Source: Planctomycetota bacterium
Lineage (GTDB): Bacteria > Planctomycetota > Planctomycetia > Gemmatales > Gemmataceae
Direction: 5' to 3'
Assembly (NCBI GenBank): GCA_021413735.1
Contig: JAIOPV010000012.1
Span: 18,811-82,810, forward strand
DNA length: 64,000 nucleotides
The position numbers were made by a program, and so were the translations under genes. The notes beneath the pieces were generated by a model that was not told the origin of the DNA, ran no database searches, and saw nothing but the letters and a program-made list of their open reading frames with translations. This document shows positions 45,216 to 52,565 of the stretch, one piece after another. Each line of letters opens with the position of its first letter. Within the stretch, counting starts at the first letter, position 1.

Positions 45216-46082
45216 ATGCGACAGTTCGGATTCGCGGCAATCGTGGTTGGCCTGTTGGCGGTTTCCGCCTCCGGTCAAGAAGCGGTGACGATCAAGATTT
45301 CACGCGTCAAGTCTGGCGATCGCGTGAAGATCACCAAGACTGAAACAGATTCGGAGTCCACGACGTTCGGGGTAGCCGGAAAAGAAGAGGCGAAGTCGGA
45401 AAACAAGTCGAAGTCGATGGTGTACGTGGATGAGATCATCGTTGCGGCCGAGAAAAAAGGCCCGGCGATCAAATTGATTCGCACTTACGAGAAGTACGAG
45501 AACTCAACACCCGAACCTGGCATGTCTGCCCCGCCCTTGAAGGTCGCCATTCAGATCGAAAAGAAGGACAACAAGTACACGTACACCGTGGATGGCAAGC
45601 CAGTCGAGAAAGAGGTCGCGGCGTTACTCGATACCGAGTTTATGAAGCCGATATCTGATGTCGATGACGAAGACCTGTTGCCAAAGGGGCCGATCAAGCC
45701 CGGCGAAACGTGGAAGCCCAACACCGCCAAACTGCTCAAGGATCTCGCAGGGGATGGGAAGCTCCTCACCGACGAAGAGAAGTCGACGATTGTCTGCAAA
45801 CTCGTGAGCGCGACGAAGAAGAATGACAAGCAATACGGCGTCATCGAGCTCAAGGTTGACCTGGCGGTGAAAGCGATCGGGGGCAAGAAAGAGATTCTTA
45901 TCAAGTCAGGCAAGATGACGTTCACCATGACCGGTAACGTTTGCCTTGATGGAACCGATCCGTCGGAGACCTCCACGGACGAGATGAGTTTCGTGATGGA
46001 AGCGGTAGTGAACGACATTCCCTTCAAGTTCGTGGCGAAGGGGACGAAGAAGGAAACGAGGGAACTGCTGCCGAAGAAGTAA
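45216..46082 (+). CDS. Secreted protein, second of three tandem paralogues
   Basis: 288 aa with GGAG eight bases upstream. Sec signal RQFGFAAIVVGLLAVSASGQ. Shares with its neighbour at 46127 the start MRQFGFA, the segment RTYEKYE, VDGKPVEKEV versus DDKPLDGP, the LLPKGPIKPGETWK core and the C-terminal ELLPKK. Central core LLPxGxxKPGxxW is also in the first paralogue. Rich in Lys/Glu/Thr, beta-type. Unknown function. Forty bp after the lipoprotein gene, so an operon is likely. Confidence 0.78.
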   Translation: MRQFGFAAIVVGLLAVSASGQEAVTIKISRVKSGDRVKITKTETDSESTTFGVAGKEEAKSENKSKSMVYVDEIIVAAEKKGPAIKLIRTYEKYENSTPEPGMSAPPLKVAIQIEKKDNKYTYTVDGKPVEKEVAALLDTEFMKPISDVDDEDLLPKGPIKPGETWKPNTAKLLKDLAGDGKLLTDEEKSTIVCKLVSATKKNDKQYGVIELKVDLAVKAIGGKKEILIKSGKMTFTMTGNVCLDGTDPSETSTDEMSFVMEAVVNDIPFKFVAKGTKKETRELLPKK

Positions 46083-46126
46083 TGTGAGTCGAAAACGTCC
46101 GATCATTCCACGTTCGGGAGATGGCA

Positions 46127-46996
46127 ATGCGACAGTTCGGATTCGCAGGGATTGTGGTTGGGTTGTTGGCCATGTCCGCTGTCGGGCAAGAGGCTGTCAC
46201 GATCAAGGTTGGCAAACCTGCCGCCAGCGATCGCGTCAAAGTGACCAAGAACGAGAAGATGAACTCGAAAGTCAACTTCTCGGTTGCAGGTAAAGCCGAA
46301 ACCAAGGAGGACACGGAATCCAAGGTGATCGTGTACACCGACGAAATCATCACGGCAACCGAAGGAGCGGGAAAGCCAGTCAAGTTGAAGCGCACATACG
46401 AAAAGTATGAGGTGACAAAAGGTGGGAAGGATCTCGGCGGGCCACCGCTGAACACCGTCATTCTGATCGAGAAGAAAGACGGCAAGTTCACGTTCACCGT
46501 TGACGACAAACCACTCGATGGCCCGTTCGCCACGAAGCTCTCGGCCGAGTTCGACCGCAGTGCAGGCAGCCCAACCGTCGAGCAGCTACTTCCTGGCAAA
46601 CCGGTCAAACCCGGCGACACCTGGAAGATTGACGTCTCGAAGCTGCCGGGTCTGACTGGCGGCCAGGCAGGGATGGTCATCGACGCGGACACGAGCGAAC
46701 TGACCGGGAAGTTAGTGAAGACGTACCAGAAGGGCGGCAAGCAGTACGGGACTCTGGAGTTCACGGGTCAGATCGGGATCAAGAGCCTCGGAGAGAAGTC
46801 GCCGTTGAAGCTGAAGGCGGGGGCCAAGATGGGGCTGAAGATGGTAGCGGATGCGTGCATCGATGGAACGGACCCATCCGGGAAGATGACCGGAACGCTC
46901 TCGATCAAGATGGAAGGCGACGGCGGCGGGATTAGCCTGAGCATCACCGCCGACGGCACCATCGGCTCAAGCGACGAGTTGCTGCCAAAGAAGTGA
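46127..46996 (+). CDS. Secreted protein, third of three tandem paralogues
   Basis: About 289 aa. ATG 46127 is chosen over 46121 because the GGGAG box directly abuts the earlier ATG and the paralogue also starts MRQFGF. Sec signal then GQEAVTIKVG. Closest to the second gene (MRQFGFAG, VVGLLAMSA, TIKV, RTYEKYE, KPVKPGDTWKID, DELLPKK), so this pair arose by a recent tandem duplication. A G-rich hairpin with partial T-run follows. Unknown function. Confidence 0.78.
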   Translation: MRQFGFAGIVVGLLAMSAVGQEAVTIKVGKPAASDRVKVTKNEKMNSKVNFSVAGKAETKEDTESKVIVYTDEIITATEGAGKPVKLKRTYEKYEVTKGGKDLGGPPLNTVILIEKKDGKFTFTVDDKPLDGPFATKLSAEFDRSAGSPTVEQLLPGKPVKPGDTWKIDVSKLPGLTGGQAGMVIDADTSELTGKLVKTYQKGGKQYGTLEFTGQIGIKSLGEKSPLKLKAGAKMGLKMVADACIDGTDPSGKMTGTLSIKMEGDGGGISLSITADGTIGSSDELLPKK

Positions 46997-47019
46997 GATC
47001 GATCCGAATTGTCGCAACG

Positions 47020-47045
47020 CAACCCTCGGAAACCGGGGGTTGTTT
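47020..47045 (+). terminator. Probable intrinsic terminator after the paralogue cluster
   Basis: Stem AACCCTCGG/CCGGGGGTT with a 3-base loop (AAA), then GTTTCGTT. Lies 23 bp past the last paralogue stop and before the riboswitch promoter region. Confidence 0.7.
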
Positions 47046-47079
47046 CGTTGAGCCGCTCACGGCTTCGCAGAGCCACGTG

Positions 47080-47107
47080 ATTGCCAGGTGAGGGTAAAGT
47101 GATAAGG
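47080..47107 (+). promoter_or_regulatory. Candidate promoter of the cobalamin-riboswitch transcript
   Basis: TTGCCA at 47080-47085 and TAAGGT at 47102-47107 with a 16-base spacer, placing transcription start near 47114, immediately at the riboswitch. Confidence 0.4.
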
Positions 47108-47111
47108 TAAT

Positions 47112-47290
47112 GCCCGACGGGTGTTCGCGTGGTGATTCCGCCACATGAACCGAAGAGGGAAGCCGGTGAGAATCCGGCGCAGGGCCGCTGCTGTGTTCGG
47201 TCAGAGTCCGGGCAAAACGCCACTGCGGGAAACCGTGGGAAGGCCGCTCGACTCGTAAAGAACCGAGAGTCAGAAGACCTGCCCGTCGCA
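47112..47290 (+). ncRNA. Cobalamin riboswitch
   Basis: The conserved core reads in order GAGGGAAGCCGGTGAGAATC, CCGGCGCAGGGCCGCTGCTG, GCCACTGCGGGAAACCGTGG, GGAAGGC and the B12 box AGAGTCAGAAGACCTGCC. These match the class-defining stretches GGGAA-CCGGTG-A-TCCGG, GCCACTG...TGGGAAGGC and GAGCCAGGAGACCTGCC. A helix GTTC/GAAC enclosing GTGG/CCAC precedes the core. The first gene downstream is a DUF1559 protein at 47468, then an SGNH hydrolase, neither a known cobalamin gene. It should lower expression when cobalamin binds; this is the usual mode, not shown here. Confidence 0.93.
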
Positions 47291-47293
47291 TTC

Positions 47294-47327
47294 CGCGGCA
47301 TCTGAGTGAATGAAAACTCGGATGTCG
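47294..47327 (+). promoter_or_regulatory. Hairpin after riboswitch, possible expression platform
   Basis: Thirteen-bp stem (two G-T pairs) with an 8-base loop, four bases after the B12 box. No T-run follows, so an anti-terminator/terminator switch is not obvious; it might instead control RNA access for Rho or translation. Confidence 0.5.
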
Positions 47328-47467
47328 CTTGTCGTTCGGGGCCTCGGTTCCAGGCTTCCGGGCGGGCCGGTTATGTCCCGCGCTGCAAGTCGCAGCCACC
47401 GCCCCGTTCCGTTCCTGGATTGCGCCCCGACTCGTCCGCCCGACCCGGCGGACAGGAGCGAAGTCCA

Positions 47468-48283
47468 ATGGTCCGTTCTCTTCGAGTGCTTCCCCCACGC
47501 CAAGCCTTCACGCTGATCGAACTGCTGGTTGTCATCGCGATCATCGCGGTGCTGATCGGGCTGCTGTTGCCTGCCGTGCAAAAGGTGCGAATGGCCGCGG
47601 CTCGGGCGAAGGGTCAGAGCAACCTCAAGCAACTCGCCCTCTCGTTGCACAACTACGAGTCTGCGCAACAGAAGTTCCCGCCGCACACGGACTCTTCCGC
47701 AGCGTGGCCGAATGCGAAGAACTGGTTTGGGTCGAGCGTGAGCAATACTTCCGCACCTTACAACGTCCTGTCGGTTGACCCGACTGCTGGGATTCTGACG
47801 CCGTACTACGAGAACAATGTGCGGGTGAACAACTGCCCGATGTTCGATGCCTATCCCATCAGCAAGATCTATAGCGGCCTGACGGCGGGCTACGCTTACA
47901 ACCGCCACATCTCGAACGAACCCGCGTGGCCGAATCCAATCACCGGCAAGCGATTCGGAGACTTCCAGGCCACGTCGGCGACGGTTGCGTTCGCGGAAGT
48001 AGTTCAACTTCAGAGCAACGGCACTCTTCAGGAACCACTCGGGGGTTACTTTGGTTCGCCGTATGTCGCGAGCAAAGCCATTACGTCCTCGGCGGTGACT
48101 GCATCTCAGTTTCGGTTTGCGGGTGTCTGCAATGTCGCGTTCCTGGATGGCCACGTTGAAACCCGCACGCCGGTTGATTTGCCGTCGATTGCACCGTTTA
48201 CCCAGGCGACTTGGGACACGGCGAAGACGAAGTATTCGCTTGGATTTCTGACAAGCAATGCGACCGAGTACACTGGACAGTGA
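47468..48283 (+). CDS. DUF1559 protein under a cobalamin riboswitch
   Basis: About 271 aa from ATG 47468; the ORF track's upstream 54 codons lie in the riboswitch leader. Prepilin motif [19 protein letters not shown], then [20 protein letters not shown] and LHNYES. It is shorter than the other copies, has a Tyr/Asn-rich middle ([20 protein letters not shown]) and a C-terminal [13 protein letters not shown] with the typical DGHV. It is the only one of the four with a cobalamin riboswitch ahead, suggesting a surface role linked to vitamin B12, for example scavenging. That is inference. SGNH hydrolase gene follows 56 bp later. Confidence 0.9.
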   Translation: MVRSLRVLPPRQAFTLIELLVVIAIIAVLIGLLLPAVQKVRMAAARAKGQSNLKQLALSLHNYESAQQKFPPHTDSSAAWPNAKNWFGSSVSNTSAPYNVLSVDPTAGILTPYYENNVRVNNCPMFDAYPISKIYSGLTAGYAYNRHISNEPAWPNPITGKRFGDFQATSATVAFAEVVQLQSNGTLQEPLGGYFGSPYVASKAITSSAVTASQFRFAGVCNVAFLDGHVETRTPVDLPSIAPFTQATWDTAKTKYSLGFLTSNATEYTGQ

Positions 48284-48295
48284 TTCGCTCGCTTG

Positions 48296-48322
48296 GCGTC
48301 GCCCCTCCAAGTGGGGTGACGC
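48296..48322. repeat. GCGTCGCCCC hairpin before SGNH hydrolase
   Basis: Ten-bp stem with one G-T pair and a 7-base loop between the DUF1559 stop and the SGNH start codon. Variant of the hairpin at 19378. It may reduce read-through from the riboswitch gene. Confidence 0.6.
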
Positions 48323-48339
48323 ATTCAAGGGGTTGTCCG

Positions 48340-48969
48340 ATGAGCCACGTCGTTCTGCTCGGCGATTCGATCTTCGATAACGAAGCCTACGTTCCGGATC
48401 GCCCGGCGGTGATCGATCAGGTTCGGCGTGGCCTTCCTCCTAGCTGGAACGCAACACTTGTTGCCGTGGATGGACACGTCATCGAGGACATCGAGAGGCA
48501 GTTGAAGCAGGTGCCGCAAACCGCGACGCATTTCGTGATAAGCGTCGGTGGGAACAACGCGTTGCAGGCGAGCCTGTTACTGAACGACCCGGCCAGCACT
48601 GTCGGCGATGCACTCGCCCAACTGGCTGCTGAGGCAGACAAGTTTCGTGCGGTGTATGTCGAGATGCTACGTGGGGTGTTGGAACTCGGGAAGCCGACGT
48701 GTATCTGCACGATTTACGACGCAGTTCCAGTGATCGGACCAGCGGAACGAGCCGCACTCGCGGGCTTCAACGACATCATCACGCGAGCCGCGAATCTCGT
48801 CGGGCTTCCGCTGATTGACCTGCGAGTGATCTGCAACCACCCCGATGATTACTCGCCGTTGTCGCCGATTGAGCCGTCGGTGGTCGGCGGAGCGAAGATC
48901 GCCGACGCGATCTGTCGGATGCTTGCGGGCCACGACTTCACCGCAGACCGTTGCACGGTCTGGGTGTAA
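48340..48969 (+). CDS. SGNH/GDSL-type hydrolase
   Basis: About 209 aa from ATG 48340 with AAGGGG upstream. Block I VVLLGDSIFDNEAYV holds the GDS nucleophile Ser; block III is VISVGGNNAL with the Gly-Asn oxyanion residues. The usual C-terminal DxxH is hard to place; D in ICNHPDDYSPLSPIEPS is a candidate. No signal peptide, so intracellular esterase/lipase-like. Same direction as the riboswitch-controlled DUF1559 gene but separated by a hairpin, so shared control is possible, not certain. Confidence 0.82.
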   Translation: MSHVVLLGDSIFDNEAYVPDRPAVIDQVRRGLPPSWNATLVAVDGHVIEDIERQLKQVPQTATHFVISVGGNNALQASLLLNDPASTVGDALAQLAAEADKFRAVYVEMLRGVLELGKPTCICTIYDAVPVIGPAERAALAGFNDIITRAANLVGLPLIDLRVICNHPDDYSPLSPIEPSVVGGAKIADAICRMLAGHDFTADRCTVWV

Positions 48970-49054
48970 TAATTGGTGCTGGAATGAGGTGATGTTGTCT
49001 TTTCTCTGTGGAGCGCGGGTGGTTCGCTGGCGAGCGGTCCACGGAGGGAACCAA

Positions 49055-50512
49055 TCACGCCAAGATGTCTTTCACGACGGTGCCGGCCACGTCGGTCAGA
49101 CGGAAGTCGCGGCCGTTGTAGCGATACGTCAGCTTCTTGTGGTCGAGCCCCATCAGGTGAAGCACGGTCGCGTGGAAGTCGTTGACGCTCACGCGATTCT
49201 CTTCTGCCTTGAAGCCGATCTCATCCGACGCCCCGTAGCTGACGCCGCCCTTCACGCCGCCGCCGGCCATCCAGTACGTGATTGCGTGTGGGTTGTGGTC
49301 ACGCCCCGCGTTCCCCTTCTGCACGATCGGCAACCGACCGAACTCGCCGCCCCAGATTACGAGCGTGTCGTCGAGCAAACCGCGACGGCTCAGGTCTTCG
49401 AGCAACCCCGCGATCGGCTGATCCGTTTCCTGTGCGAACCCGCCGTGGTTCTTCGCGATGTTGTTGTGGCCGTCCCAACTCAGATCGTTCTCCATGCCGC
49501 CGCTGTAAATCTGCACGAAGCGAACGCCGCGTTCCACGAGCCGACGCGCGATGAGGCACTGCTTCGCGAAGTGTGTCGCCTTCGGATTGTCGAGGCCGTA
49601 CAGCTTCTTGGTTTCTTGCGTTTCCTTGTTGAGATCGAGCGCATCCGGAGCGGCCATCTGCATCCGATACGCCAGCTCGAATGTCTCGACGCGAGCCGTG
49701 AGTTCCGGTTCGTTGGGAGTCTTCGCGGCACCTTGCTTGTTCAACTTCGCGAGCAGATCGAGTTGCTGACGCTGCCGGTCGGCGGTGAGGTCGGTTGGCC
49801 GTGTGAGGTTCTCGATCGGTTCGCCCTGCGGCTTGAATGCGGTGCCCTGGTAGACTGTCGGCAGGAACCCCGCACCCCAGTTCAGCGAGTGACCTTTCGG
49901 GATGCCGCGACCGAGCGTGTCGTACATGACGCAGAACGCGGGCAGGCTCTGCGACTCGGTGCCGAGGCCATACGTGACCCAACTGCCGACGCACGGGAAG
50001 CCCATGCGAGCCATGCCGGTATTCATCTTGAAGAGCGCCGGCGAGTGGTTGTTCGAGTCGCTCCACAGCGAATGGATGAACGCCATCTTGTCGACGTGCT
50101 TCGCCATGTGCGGGAAGATTTCCGACACCATTTTGCCGCACTGTCCGTGCTTCGCCCACTTGAACGGCGACTTCATCAGCGGCCCGACCTGCCCTGTGAA
50201 GAAGCCTGTGTTCGGGTCGAAGCCTTTGAGTTCTTGGCCGTCCTTCTTTTCGAGTTCGGGCTTGTAATCCCAGGTGTCAACCTGCGACGGCCCGCCGTTC
50301 ATGAACAGCCAGATGACTCGCTTGGCCTTCGCGGGGAAGTGCGGTTCGTGCGGCGTGAGCGGCCCCGGCGTGACGGTAGTTTTCGGTTCGTCGGCACGGA
50401 GTAGGTCGGCGAGCGCGAGCATGCCGAAGCCACCGCCGGCGCGGCTCAGGAACTCACGACGGGAGTTGTAGGCAGCTTCTGGCGACGCGAACCAGCGTGG
50501 GAAGTCGAGCAT
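49055..50512 (-). CDS. DUF1501 domain protein without adjacent cytochrome partner
   Basis: 485 aa. Tat-like signal (NSRREFLSRAGGGFGMLAL). Family blocks match the copy at 1183: RVIWLFMNGGPSQVDTWDYK, NNHSPALFKMNTGMARMG, VIWGGEFGRLPIVQ, GRDHNPHAITYWMAGGGVKG and HDFHATVLHLMG-like FNDFHATVLHLMGLDHKKLT. Unlike that copy no DUF1549/DUF1553 gene lies upstream within the 440-bp gap or beyond, so its partner must be elsewhere. Exported; role unknown. Confidence 0.92.
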   Translation of the reverse strand: MLDFPRWFASPEAAYNSRREFLSRAGGGFGMLALADLLRADEPKTTVTPGPLTPHEPHFPAKAKRVIWLFMNGGPSQVDTWDYKPELEKKDGQELKGFDPNTGFFTGQVGPLMKSPFKWAKHGQCGKMVSEIFPHMAKHVDKMAFIHSLWSDSNNHSPALFKMNTGMARMGFPCVGSWVTYGLGTESQSLPAFCVMYDTLGRGIPKGHSLNWGAGFLPTVYQGTAFKPQGEPIENLTRPTDLTADRQRQQLDLLAKLNKQGAAKTPNEPELTARVETFELAYRMQMAAPDALDLNKETQETKKLYGLDNPKATHFAKQCLIARRLVERGVRFVQIYSGGMENDLSWDGHNNIAKNHGGFAQETDQPIAGLLEDLSRRGLLDDTLVIWGGEFGRLPIVQKGNAGRDHNPHAITYWMAGGGVKGGVSYGASDEIGFKAEENRVSVNDFHATVLHLMGLDHKKLTYRYNGRDFRLTDVAGTVVKDILA

Positions 50513-50982
50513 GAGGAGATCCGGTTGTCGTTTTCGTGGCGGGAGCGGACGCTTGCTGTGGGCAACGGCGGTTCAATGAAGATTAACCCGCAGAGGCGGC
50601 GACAGCAAGCGCGTGAGATTCGCCACCTCGTCCCGGAGTCAACGCTTCACGAGAGTCAAACGTGAAACTCGCTGCAATTTGATTCCGGACGACTTCCCCA
50701 CCCCACGTCCGGAAACAACCGTTTCAGACCCGGAATCACCATTTCAGGTCCGGAACCATCCACTCTCGTCCGGAAGAAACTCTATCAGAACGACGCTGTT
50801 CGCCGCATCCCACGAGAAACAAATCACTTGCGAATTTCGACCGCAATTCATGCCACACAGAACCGCCGAGCTCACTCCGGAATCAAGTAATACCCTTTGC
50901 CACCGCCCCAATCGTAGCGCATGGAACTGATAGTCACTTCACGCCGCCACTCTTGGCGGCAGCGTATTTTCAGGTCGCCGCA
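50513..50982. other. 470-bp intergenic gap with phased CCGGAA array
   Basis: No credible gene. It separates two divergent genes. The notable content is a CCGGAA repeat array at 50683-50775 (separate entry). Nothing else recognised apart from a possible long leader for the plus-strand gene. Confidence 0.7.
50683..50775. repeat. Helically phased (G)TCCGGAA repeats
   Basis: TTCCGGAC at 50683 is inverted relative to four direct copies starting at 50707 (GTCCGGAA), 50728 (ACCCGGAA), 50748 (GTCCGGAA) and 50768 (GTCCGGAA). Spacings are 21, 20 and 20 bp, close to two DNA turns, and a TTTCA element recurs before two of them. This resembles an array of sites for a dimeric DNA-binding protein. Confidence 0.65.
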
Positions 50983-51456
50983 ATGCTTAACATCACCCCA
51001 GAAGTGGAGGCGATCCTCCAGTTCGCCGCGAAGCTCCGTGCCGAAGGCTCGTCTTGGAACGCTGTCGCTCGCGCCGTTGACTACGACGCCGATGACCTCG
51101 AACAACTCTGCAAAGATGCTGGAAAGGTCTACCAACTACTCTACTCGAAAGCGAGGCGAGCGGTCGTGCGCGAAAGCCTGGCCGAATCCATGTTCACGCT
51201 GCGGCGGTTGCTTCGAGAAGGGAACGCTCGCGAATCCCGACACGCCGCCGAGTGCCTCGCTCGCATCAGCATGACATTCGTTCGGCACCGGCAACGCAGT
51301 AAGGCCAACGAGCCGAAACCCGATCCGCGTCTCGAAGGATTGCGTGAGGAAGATATTGAGTTGGTGAAGTGGCTATCCACGAAAACCGACGAGGAGATTG
51401 CTGAGTTCGCCCAAAGGCGAACTCAGCCACCCACACTACCCGAAGCAGAAAAGTAG
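50983..51456 (+). CDS. Unknown helical protein, possibly DNA-binding
   Basis: About 157 aa from ATG 50983 (the ORF-track start is a TTG ten codons earlier). No family recognised. The N-terminal 60 residues, EAILQFAAKLRAEGSSWNAV and ARAVDYDADDLEQLCKD, look like a helix-turn-helix of the kind seen in small phage or resolvase-like regulators; the middle is Arg-rich (ARRAVVRESLAESMFTLRRL). Near-absence of beta propensity throughout. The phased repeat array 200-300 bp upstream could be its own operator (inference). Confidence 0.62.
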   Translation: MLNITPEVEAILQFAAKLRAEGSSWNAVARAVDYDADDLEQLCKDAGKVYQLLYSKARRAVVRESLAESMFTLRRLLREGNARESRHAAECLARISMTFVRHRQRSKANEPKPDPRLEGLREEDIELVKWLSTKTDEEIAEFAQRRTQPPTLPEAEK

Positions 51457-51515
51457 GTCAGGCTTTCGAGCCTGACTCCGAAGGCCGAAGGGTCAGGCTC
51501 GAAAGCCTGACCTAC
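51453..51515. repeat. 24-bp perfect inverted repeat between convergent genes
   Basis: Arms 51453-51476 and 51492-51515 are exact reverse complements with a 15-base spacer; each arm is itself nearly palindromic (GTCAGGCT..AGCCTGAC). The left arm overlaps the stop of the upstream gene. Likely bidirectional terminator and dispersed repeat. Confidence 0.85.
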
Positions 51516-51535
51516 AACTGAGTTGCAAGAGACCA

Positions 51536-51841
51536 CTAGAGCTTTACGACTTTCGTGTGTTCGTCGAGCGAAATGCTGCTCAGTTCGCCGTTCGGCTTCG
51601 TGAACCGAACAACCGGAACCACGAGATCGTCTTCCTTCACTCGCTCAGTCGTGATGCCAGTTTCGAGATACGCAATCGCGCGGAACTCGCCGTCAGCGGT
51701 GGCGTCCCACTTCTTGCCGCCGACCCGTACCCGCTGCGTGATACGAATCTTGTCGCCGGGCTTGAGGCTCCGGAGCAAGTCCACCTGAGCTGGTTCGAGT
51801 CGGCGTGTCGGAAGCACGATCTTCGCGGGTTCGGCGCTCAC
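51536..51841 (-). CDS. Small unknown protein translationally coupled to ilvN
   Basis: 101 aa from a GTG that overlaps the ilvN stop as GTGA, so the two are translated together. The sequence is a compact beta domain: LKPGDKIRITQRVRVGGKKW, FRAIAYLETGITTERV and DLVVPVVRFTKPNGELSSIS. No signal peptide or known motif. Coupling suggests a cytosolic protein co-expressed with branched-chain amino acid regulation, but it could be unrelated. Confidence 0.75.
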   Translation of the reverse strand: MSAEPAKIVLPTRRLEPAQVDLLRSLKPGDKIRITQRVRVGGKKWDATADGEFRAIAYLETGITTERVKEDDLVVPVVRFTKPNGELSSISLDEHTKVVKL

Positions 51842-52344
51842 GTTCCTTCCTCCGCGACGGTCGGCTTCGCATCGCCGCGAACCATCGCAATCCGTCCGGT
51901 GCGTGCCAGTTCGAGGATGCCATAAGGCCGCATCAGCTCGATAAACGCTTCGACTTTCCCTTCCGTTCCGCTGATCTCGATCATCACATTCTTGTGCTGA
52001 ATGTCCACGACGCGACCACGGAAGCTCTCGGTGAGCTGGAAAATCTCGGCTCGCTGCGTGGAGTTGCTGCTCACCTTGATGAGCATGAGATCCCGCTCCA
52101 CGAAGTTCTCCGAGCTGATGTCGTCGACTCGAACAACCGTGACGATCTTGTCGAGTTGCTTGCGTACCTGATCGAGTACGTTGTCATCCCCGTGGACGAC
52201 GAAGGTCATCCGCGAAAGGTCGTGGTGTTCGGTTTCGCCGACGGCGAGGCTATCAATGTTGAAGCCACGACTCGCAAGCATGTTCGAGACGTGTGCGAGA
52301 ACGCCAGGGCGGTTCTGCACCAGAGCGGAAAGCACGTGCCGCAT
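51838..52344 (-). CDS. ilvN: Acetolactate synthase small (regulatory) subunit
   Basis: 168 aa. N-terminal ACT domain MRHVLSALVQNRPGVLAHVS with SRGFNIDSLAVG, the valine-binding region, and the C-terminal domain starting ERDLMLIKVSS with EISGTEGKVEAFIELMRPYG. It binds the catalytic subunit (IlvB/IlvI) and mediates feedback control by valine. The large subunit is not in the window, which is unusual since they often pair. Divergent from glgX with 221 bp between starts. Confidence 0.95.
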   Translation of the reverse strand: MRHVLSALVQNRPGVLAHVSNMLASRGFNIDSLAVGETEHHDLSRMTFVVHGDDNVLDQVRKQLDKIVTVVRVDDISSENFVERDLMLIKVSSNSTQRAEIFQLTESFRGRVVDIQHKNVMIEISGTEGKVEAFIELMRPYGILELARTGRIAMVRGDAKPTVAEEGT

Positions 52345-52565
52345 CGGAAATTCGACTCACAGTGAGAGAACGGGACCACACATGATATAGCGGCGCAACG
52401 GCTTAATGGCGAGCGGAGCTTCCAAGGTTCACGCTGCCGGTGGCACGGCTTTTTCCAGCAACGGAAGGCCACAAACTCGAATGATCCCTCTCGAACGTCT
52501 TGCTTCACAGTGCCAACCACTCATATCTTGAACTGCAATTTGCCCAGATTATCGGGACGCCCCAA

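Noticed and set aside
48845-50404. 519-aa plus-strand ORF
   Set aside because: Antisense shadow of the orphan DUF1501 gene; no recognisable domains.
50683-50775. CRISPR or phage attachment array
   Set aside because: Repeats are only eight bases and phased at 20-21 bp, fitting protein binding sites better.
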